From contig CM063112.1 of NCBI GenBank assembly GCA_031841125.1, positions 8,830,603 to 8,894,602 on the forward strand: a stretch of DNA of 64,000 nucleotides, written 5' to 3'. Shown one piece after another: positions 58,780-64,000 of this stretch. How positions within the stretch are numbered: the first letter of the stretch is position 1; each line of letters opens with the position of its first letter. Under the pieces are notes generated by a model. That model was given only the letters and a program-made list of their open reading frames with translations, was not told the DNA's origin and did no database searches. Both the position numbers and the translations under genes were made by a program. The stretch comes from Acanthococcus lagerstroemiae (lineage: Eukaryota; Arthropoda; Insecta; Hemiptera; Eriococcidae).

Positions 58780-59430
58780 TTGAAGAATCCGAAAAAAAGA
58801 TTCTGAATATCTGAATCGAAGAATCCTAATCTACGACCACATAATTCAAAATTCGAAAATCCGAATCCGATGTATAGTAGAACAGTTCTAAATCCAAGAA
58901 TCCAAATCCAGCAAAGAGAATTCCAGAATCCTAGAAGGATTCGAATTCGCGGGTTTGAATTTTGCTTCAAAAACGGATTCTAGAATCCGCATCCTGGAGT
59001 CTGGATTCTTCTCACTGTACAATCCGGAAAAAGGATTCTAGAACACAAGAAGAATCAGAGGTGTAGAAAAAATTGATAAGGCGCTGATAATTCTGAAATA
59101 TTGATGGATTCTGTGAAAAACAGAATTTTAATGTGGATTCAGAATTCCCTCTGATTTAGGTTTAAAACGCGGACGCAAATTTAGAATCTGGACACAGATT
59201 CAGAAGCTTTAGTACCTATGGATTCTGTAGAAAACAGAAAATCCTGGTGGATCTGTAGAAAACAAAATCCTGGTGGATTCTGTGGAAAAATAGAATTCAA
59301 GAATCCTAATCCACCAAAAACTGAATTCAGAAGTACGAAATTTGAGTCCATGAAGAATGACCCCCGAATCGGGTTCAGAATCTGAGAATCCATATTCGGA
59401 TTCTGTTCCGGATTCACTTTTCCACCTTTG
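58780..59430. repeat. degenerate array of AGAATCC / GGATTCT words
   Basis: GAATCC and its complement GGATTC recur some thirty times within 650 bases, in both orientations. The short open frames on the minus strand here are repeat translations. Confidence 0.75.
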
Positions 59431-59449
59431 CGTGACAATTAGCTATTGG

Positions 59450-59580
59450 GGTATAAACCTGCACTAGAGTGCGCTGCAAAATCACCTGTGCGGGTGTTAG
59501 TGGGGGAAATGAATGGGTGATCATGTGTACTTTTGAATAGAAAAATCTCCATGATCACCCATTCAAACCACTGATAAGGC
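59450..59580. repeat. dispersed repeat, copy 2, with a hairpin
   Basis: Matches 27984-28075 over the first 90 bases. It also contains AATGGGTGATCATG at about 59511 and its inverse CATGATCACCCATT at about 59550, forming a hairpin with a loop of about 26 bases. Confidence 0.65.
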
Positions 59581-60448
59581 GCAATTGTGCCAACATTCGC
59601 GACTGTAATTTATATAATAAATTTGAATGAGCAGCATAGTGGTCAAGATACAAACCATCGAAAATTAAAAGGGACCTTAAGTCTATGTAGGTTACTAGTA
59701 AAATGGTGATAATTTAGGAAAATAGGTACTAAAACTAGAACCCGATTGACCAATCATCATAAAGCAGGGCGTGTCTACAGACTTTTCAAAATTGTTTCTC
59801 TTTTTCCTGACCCTTTTTGTATTTGAAGAATCCATATAGTCTTCGAAGTATTTTTAAATGTCAAATACCGTAAATTGGGATGACTTTGCCGATTTTCATT
59901 TTTGACCATATTACTGGCTCTGTGAAGAATACAAACAGAGATGTACCGAACAGTTATTCTTGGGGGGGGGGGGGGGGTAAAATTGTGAAAGTCCCAACTG
60001 ACTCAACTCAGAATTCCCAAGTATCAAAAAACCTTTTTGACTTTTTGGATTTTTCCAACTGACTCAATGACTCAACTCAAAATTCCCAAAAGTATCAATG
60101 CAAAATAAGAAAAACCGTTTGACTTATTAGGTTTTCCCAACTTCTCAACTTAATTTCCGCCCCAAGTATCAAAGCAAAAAAAAAAAAAAAAAACTTTTAA
60201 CTTGACTTGTTCGATTTTCCCAACTCACCTGACTGACATGATAAATTTTCCCAACTGCTGAGTGAAAAATTCTTACAGCGGGAATACGTTGCCCCCTATA
60301 CCCCCTTCCGGTAGGTCTGTGAAAACAAATTGGGGATTAAACCTTACCTAGGTAGCGCTACCATGAGCAAACGTTTTGTGAGAATTGTTATCAGTTTGGG
60401 GTGACCTATTCACGAAAATTCACCCCAAAGTGATAAGAATACAATGAA

Positions 60449-60670
60449 CGGTCTGGTTGGCCGAGTGGGTAGCGCGCTGGACTCGGAATCCGGAGGTGCC
60501 GGGTTCGAGCCCACGTAGCAAAACTCGGTACATTTCGACCTAGGCCGATTTTTCGGCAAAATGAGAAGAGGGCTAAGACAGCCCTAACAGCATCCCCGAC
60601 CTCTCTCAAGTAATGCTCGAAGGGGCGGATTCCAGGGCTCGGGTTGAGTTTGAATTAGAAAAGAGATACT
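60449..60670 (+). mobile_element. tRNA-derived SINE, copy 2
   Basis: A-box TGGCCGAGTGG and perfect B-box GGTTCGAGCCC, followed by the same body as the copy at 40722. This copy keeps the better promoter. It lies inside transposon debris and so inserted later than its host. Confidence 0.85.
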
Positions 60671-61173
60671 GACAGTGCTGCCAACATATGCAACTTAGGT
60701 TCAAGTCCCAATGTATTCCTCACACTTCTAAGAGCATAGATCGACAAAGGAATATCGATAGAACAGTTCAAAAACCAGTGAGACGTGTCACAGGCCAAAA
60801 TAGGTCGCAAAGGTAGGCTGTTTTTCAAGCACAGAAAAAGTTCCGAAATAGCAACCTGATAAATAAAGTCTGTGGAATCCAATCTGGCACTCACAGAAAA
60901 ATTATTGTAGTGTCATTTTAAAGCCTGAACTCTCAGCTTTCCGAGGATGTATAGGTCTAAAGCATTTTCCAGTCTGCAATCCAATCACAAGGTATAAGCG
61001 AAAAACTGCCTTGGGGTGACTTTACCGCCTGCCTATTTCTATTGTTATCTTAAAAAGCTACAATTCGCGACGAATTCGCGAACGTTCGCTACATTCGCGA
61101 GGTTGTTTTGATTTTCGAATTTACCTAGATGTCATTCGACGTGGTTTTGAGATACCAAGAAAGACAAGTAGGG

Positions 61174-61350
61174 TGTCGCACCTATTCTCGTTATACCCAA
61201 GAAACACTCTCGAAGAGTGTCTAACAGAAAATTCGAACTGGTGATATGACCAGAGCCGAAGCTTCAGCCACATACAAGATAGCAGTTAGAGAAACTTATA
61301 ATTATCTCCACAAAACAGGATATCCGTCGGAATCCGGAAAGACGAGCAAT
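61174..61350 (+). pseudogene. Psq/CENP-B-type helix-turn-helix of a Tigger-like transposase
   Basis: The frame reads RTYSRYTQETLSKSV, a stop, then QKIRTGDMTRAEASATYKIA and ETYNYLHKTGYP. This matches the N-terminal HTH that binds transposon ends (pattern YTxExLxxAVxxIRxGxxSxxxASxxYxIxxxTxxxxL). One in-frame stop, and the DDE domain is absent. Confidence 0.6.
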
Positions 61351-61929
61351 ATCAATATAGAAAAAACGAAGTTTTCCTTTGAAGGATGATTTTGATTACG
61401 TGAAATTCGCTGCCATCAAGAGTTTTACCCGAGCCCACTAAATCCTGAAGAATATTTACCTACCCAGAAGACGTAATTTAACTTAAAATACAGTTTTTCT
61501 TTCGTTTTTATGGCCTTTCGTAATATATTTTGAACATTTTCACTCATATTTTCTATGCGGCGCGCTAGCGTCGATGCCTCCTCTCCTGCCACACTTAAGA
61601 TGATGTAAACGTGATTATGGTGCGGTACACTGTACTTTTAAACGGAGGAATAGCATTTCTTATGTACCGGCAATGTCACCCCGTGCTTAAGTAACTTTGC
61701 CGATTCATCTTTAGACTTTTCTGGGAAGAGGGAGGGAGAAGAAAATTTTGATTCCCCTATCTTATTTTCAAAGCTTCAACCAATCCGGAATAGTTTTTAG
61801 ATTCCCTGTATCTCTAAAATAGACCACACGCTACAGCTGTTCAGAATTTGAAAACTCCAAGATTTTCGGCAAAGTCACCCCAGTTTAGGAAAGAGTTTCC
61901 TGTATGAATTCAGTACGTCCACCCGATGC

Positions 61930-62165
61930 GCAATCAGTTACCCTCTAGTTCCCCACTTACCCGCGGAAAAGTTACGCATTTGTTACCCTCGCTCGGATTA
62001 CCCTCAAATTACCCTTGTTCCCCTTTAGTTACCCGGGTAACTGGTGAGATACTACGCCATTAGTTACCCGCGGCGGAAAAGTTACCCATTTGTTACCCCC
62101 CCGGTTACTCTCAGATTACCTTTGTCCCCTTTTAGTTACCCGGGTAACTGGTGGGGTTTTGCCCA
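61930..62165. repeat. two-copy tandem repeat of GTTACCC words
   Basis: Two units of about 115-120 bases begin near 61938 and 62062. Each contains TTACCCGCGG, AAAAGTTACSCATTTGTTAC, a TTAC-rich middle, CCTTTTAGTTACCC and the exact 14-base palindrome GTTACCCGGGTAAC (near 62030 and 62142). Confidence 0.8.
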
Positions 62166-64000
62166 TCAGGCGTACACTATTATTGCTTGATTCTCATTTG
62201 TTCATGTTATGGGATTTCCTACAAAATTTTCCATTGAATGATTAAATTTACTAATTTTTCCTAACCTCTCAGTAAATTTCTCGAAATTTCCTTGCATTTT
62301 CCTAACTTTCTGACATACTTTCAAAAATCCTGACTTTTCCTGGACCTTGCAGACACCTTGAGAAGGCATCTACAGGGGTCGTACTAGCGACGGGGGTTCG
62401 GTTAACCCAATGTTATTATTAGAGAAGTCATCAGTACTCAACAAATTTTAGCAGACAGCCGGAAAGATTAGAAAAGTGAGGACTTTTTTCTTCTTTTTTT
62501 TTTCTTTTCCCCTTAGTGCAACCTAAAATTTTTATATTTCAGTCGAGATTTTGTTGTCCACGGCCCTCTCTCCCACCGAAAAAAAAAATAGCTAAAGTCC
62601 TGACTGCATCTCAACTTTTCACTTCTGAACTTTGACAGAAATAGCCACAATTTTCTAATATACCTCTACGTATTTTGCTTTAAATCCTTGCATTCAAGAA
62701 ATTTAGGGCGGGGTGGACAGATATACTCGCCTTGGTCTTCGAATTTTGAGTCAGAAACTCTCGTTCATTCGTGCTTTACTTGTTCTCGAAAGTACTGCAA
62801 TATTCTTCTCATCCATCGCAGAAAAATAGTAGGTATAGATTTAGAAACAGATCCCTCAATGTTGAAATTCGGCCCTAAAGTGACCTCGTTCGTCATTTAT
62901 AGTCGAAGGTACTCCTAGTGTTCATATTCTTCACCCGTTTCTTACAATGAGCTTGTATGAGTCAGTCACTTCATCTACTTTTGAGTTTTGGCCTAGAAAA
63001 TCTCACTTTTCGTGCTGAGCTTCAGTTATCAGCTAATTCTTTCTTTCCCCCCCTCAAAGAAAAAAAAAACAGCTGCTAATCATGACTCATGATCTAATGA
63101 GAGGAGTGGGAGGAGAGATGAACTTTCCTCGACGTTTCATGGAACAAGAAACATTCCATCCGATCCAGTACAGCAACTTTACTAGAGCAATATATTCATC
63201 CGTTCATAATTACTATAATTCAATATGCTCTGTTCAGAAGGGGAGTGGGGGTACATTTATATCAGTTGTATTATTCTTTGGGATGAGTTTCATTATCAGC
63301 AATCATTTTCGACGAGTGAGAAGCAACTCCCGGATCAGAAGCCACTAATTAATCGAAAGTATTCGATTCATGCTGGATTGATCTAAGTGATCGACCATTT
63401 CCAAACAATCGATCGATCAAAAACAGTCAACTGGTCATTCATCGATAAAGTATCGATTCATTTCAGAAATGCAGCTTTTCTAAGACACGTTAGCCACCAC
63501 AGTATTTTTCGTTTGTATTTTACTCTTTCACTCGCAATAAGGAAGTATCTAGGCATGAGTCAGTTTACACAAAAAATTTTAATTGTGTCATAAAAGCGAT
63601 TTCATTCGATTGCACTTTTCGTTGTAGTCGAGCGTACTTCCATTTTTTCCCTTCTAATCGTCAAATCTTGGGCTGCCTTACCTACTGACATCAGGGACGT
63701 ATATACTTACACTTTTTGAGTCACAGGATCGGTGGTCGTAGTCAGCCCCGTAGAGAGAAAAAAACGGCCTGGGGAAAATTTCCACGGGCCCCCTCTCCTT
63801 CCAGTTCATTTTGTTCTTTTGTCAGATGGGAAAATTTATAAGCTACGGGGCAAGAAGTTTCTTTTATGGTGTAAGGGGTGATTGCTGATTTGATATATAG
63901 TATGATGTAGCAGTAAACGTTGAAATTCAGACCTTTTAAAAATATCGAGGCCTCCTGAAAGTCCGGGCCAGGGGTATTTCCTTCCTTTATCCCCAAACCC
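62166..64000. other. intergenic, nothing recognised
   Basis: T-rich and A-rich tracts near 62490 and 62580. Short unsupported frames only, up to the right edge. Confidence 0.5.

Larger units (their letters stand above)
59867..61890. mobile_element. cluster of Tigger/pogo-like DNA transposon debris
   Basis: TAAATTGGGATGACTTTGCC at 59871 and, inverted, GGCAAAGTCACCCCAGTTTA at 61868 are outer ends. Further GGGGTGAC ends occur near 60396, 60420 (inverted), 61012 and 61676 (inverted). This suggests two or more nested or overlapping copies. A helix-turn-helix relic lies inside and a SINE is inserted. A run of G lies at 59962-59977. Confidence 0.65.

Overview
The window reads as nuclear DNA of an insect. 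It is AT-rich, gene-poor and full of decayed transposons. Three conserved animal genes are split by ordinary GT-AG introns or sit in one long exon: a TMEM185-family membrane protein, the Wnt co-activator pygopus and the WD-repeat protein WDR70. Several introns are only about 45 to 90 bases. One further gene (23923-25167) encodes a bacterial-type AAA-ATPase-like protein (DUF1703/PF09820 family) and is embedded in insect DNA with what look like eukaryotic splice sites. Genes of that family with bacterial affinity have, as I recall, been reported from mealybug genomes, so a mealybug or other sap-sucking hemipteran is my best guess. That identification is inference.

Layout. 1-9.8 kb is a transposon graveyard: a LINE reverse transcriptase running off the left edge, a foldback MITE, BEL/Pao pieces in scrambled order (pol before gag), a copia-like gag, then hAT-like and MULE transposase remnants that still carry short introns. 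10.0-13.4 kb is a tandem array of about 12 units of roughly 310 bp, each with a similar open frame. The middle copies are riddled with single-base deletions and look like uncorrected long-read sequence. 13.9-16.9 kb holds small exon-like pieces (a PHD-like zinc finger, a MADF fragment, a serine-rich minus-strand candidate) and a MITE with an 8-bp target duplication. 18.7-22.1 kb is a minus-strand LINE split by a 1.47-kb terminal-inverted-repeat element, which is itself filled with a degenerate minisatellite.

23.5-25.2 kb holds the AAA-ATPase-like gene. 25-31 kb is mostly empty, with two MITEs. 31.3-33.2 kb is TMEM185 on the minus strand in six exons whose phases all agree (375 residues). Pygopus lies head-to-head with it on the plus strand (35.3-41.6 kb, five coding exons, about 1080 residues). 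48.2-49.9 kb is WDR70 on the minus strand. The rest is intergenic and contains foldback elements, two copies of a tRNA-derived SINE, Tigger-like DNA transposon debris and several local domains built from one degenerate short word (CTTCCGGCTTC, GGATTC, TTAGCTAGC, GTTACCC).

The three conserved genes are ordinary housekeeping or developmental genes and do not form a pathway together. The items most worth following up are the bacterial-type ATPase gene with altered Walker motifs, the tandem ORF array and its apparent assembly damage, and the set of MITE families with clean inverted repeats and target duplications.
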